From DASZHJ01 sp035581425 (lineage in GTDB: Bacteria > Pseudomonadota > Alphaproteobacteria > ATCC43930 > CGMCC-115725), in contig DATJVP010000133.1 of assembly GCA_035581425.1 (NCBI GenBank), positions 1 to 39,711 of the forward strand: a stretch of 39,711 bases of DNA, read 5' to 3'. Position numbers and translations under genes: made by a program. The notes beneath the pieces were generated by a model. The model did no database searches, had not been told where the DNA came from, and was given only the letters and a program-made list of their open reading frames with translations. Positions 38,891 to 39,711 of the stretch are shown in pieces. Position 1 is the first letter of the stretch. Every line of letters starts with the position of its first letter.

Positions 38891-39711
38891 GGCGCGGCCT
38901 CGCACGCAGGGACGCGCCGGAGCGAAGGCGACATGCGGCGCTCGAACCAACGCCGCACCGGCGTCAAGGCGGGATGGAAGAGGTCGCGCTCGATGAGGCG
39001 CCAGACACGCGGTATGTGCTTGAGGTATTGCGGCTTCCGGTCGCGCACGCAGAGCCGCGTGAAGATGCCGACGATCTTGGCGTTGCGTTGCGCGCCGAGC
39101 ACCGCATACGCGGCGGAAAAGCGCGTGCGGTCGAGGTCGGGAAAGGCGATCAGGTAGCGCTCCAGCATCGCCGACGCGATCGCCGGACTCACGTCGCGGC
39201 GCGCGTCCTCCAGCAGCGAGACGAGATCGTAGGTGCTGGGGCCGATCACCGCGTCCTGGAAATCGAGGAGGCCGCAGGCGGCGAGCCCGGCGCGGTCCTG
39301 GAGCAGCATCAGGTTGTCGACGTGATAGTCGCGCAGCACCAGCGTGTCGGGCACGCCGCGCGCCAGCGGCAAGAGCGTGCGCCACAGCGCGAGATAGTCT
39401 TCGCGCAGCGCGGCGGCCGTGGCGCGCCCCGCGATCGCCGGCAGGTACCAGTCGACCAGCAGCGCCGCCTCGGCGAGCAGCCGCTCGTCGTCGTAGGGCG
39501 GCAGCTCCGGCGCGTGGCCCGCATCGAAGCGGCGATTGAGCGCCACGAGCACATCGACCGCGAGCGCATAGAGCGGTGCCTCGGCCGCGCCCGCCGCGAG
39601 CAGCCGCGTATAGGTGTCGTCGCCGAAATCCTCGATCAGCAGCAGCCCGAGCGCGGCATCCTCGGCGAAGATCTGCGGCGCGCTGAGCCCGTATCCGCGC
39701 AGCATCCCGGC
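38887..39711 (-). CDS. AmgK-like phosphotransferase (aminoglycoside phosphotransferase family), 5' end outside window
   Basis: Sugar kinase of the APH fold, likely phosphorylating the anomeric position of MurNAc/GlcNAc in cell-wall recycling. 274 C-terminal residues are present, with LLIEDFGDDTYTRLL, the catalytic loop LVLRDYHVDNLML, the metal-binding LLDFQDAVIGPSTYDLVSLL and a basic C-terminus. The frame is open to the window edge (codons before the first ATG read Ala-Gly), so the N-terminal lobe, including the nucleotide-binding lysine, is missing from view. The stop overlaps the start of the MurU-like gene. In many relatives tsaE lies just upstream. Confidence 0.88.
   Translation of the reverse strand, partial: AGMLRGYGLSAPQIFAEDAALGLLLIEDFGDDTYTRLLAAGAAEAPLYALAVDVLVALNRRFDAGHAPELPPYDDERLLAEAALLVDWYLPAIAGRATAAALREDYLALWRTLLPLARGVPDTLVLRDYHVDNLMLLQDRAGLAACGLLDFQDAVIGPSTYDLVSLLEDARRDVSPAIASAMLERYLIAFPDLDRTRFSAAYAVLGAQRNAKIVGIFTRLCVRDRKPQYLKHIPRVWRLIERDLFHPALTPVRRWFERRMSPSLRRVPACEAAP

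Overview
The window is a GC-rich (roughly two-thirds G+C by eye) bacterial chromosome segment. Several marks point to an alphaproteobacterium: the order tRNA-Ala / FYDLN-type acidic zinc-ribbon gene / aroA-cmk-rpsA, then ihfB-lapA-pyrF-trpF-trpB-trpA-accD-folC; an opposed block of sugar kinase-nucleotidyltransferase-addB-addA-trxA; a DUF1150 gene next to Hsp20; and a heat-shock promoter of the alphaproteobacterial CTTG / CYTAT-T type. I cannot name a genus. No phage, insertion sequence, CRISPR array or plasmid gene was seen.

Layout. (1) 1-2194: rpoN and ptsN, with a near-consensus sigma-54 promoter in front of rpoN itself and a separate sigma-70-like promoter and long leader in front of ptsN; the hpf gene often found between them is missing. 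(2) 2209-10707: an accessory run with a ChrA-type chromate transporter, a cytoplasmic-looking phospholipase C/acid phosphatase family protein, Hsp20 with DUF1150, a MocR regulator divergent from two FMN split-barrel proteins (PaiB-like and PPOX-like), and a GMC oxidoreductase. (3) 10762-15336: tRNA-Ala(GGC), the acidic zinc-ribbon protein, aroA, cmk, rpsA. (4) 15365-19577: an accessory insert with a GNAT acetyltransferase and a divergent IclR regulator / amidohydrolase-aldehyde dehydrogenase operon. (5) 19763-27775: ihfB, a SUKH (SMI1/KNR4) gene, lapA, an ornithine cyclodeaminase homologue, pyrF, trpF, trpB, trpA, accD and folC, mostly with overlapping or near-touching ends. (6) 27848-31287: a second accessory insert with a GlsB/YeaQ membrane protein, a secreted GlcG/HbpS-like protein, an MFS exporter, a SelW-like selenoprotein with an in-frame TGA, and an S1/P1-nuclease homologue. 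(7) 31352-39711, all on the minus strand: trxA, addA, addB, a MurU-like nucleotidyltransferase and an AmgK-like sugar kinase cut by the window end; the last four overlap by 4 nt each and form one transcription unit.

The most notable items are: the short selenoprotein gene at 30002-30223, which an ordinary ORF search breaks at its UGA; an S1/P1-type nuclease that has lost four of its expected zinc ligands; the sigma-54 promoter at rpoN, suggesting autoregulation; folC apparently starting at CTG; and an ihfB terminator whose stem and U-tract contain the ribosome-binding site of the next gene. All family calls are from recognition of motifs in the translated sequence; no database search was run.
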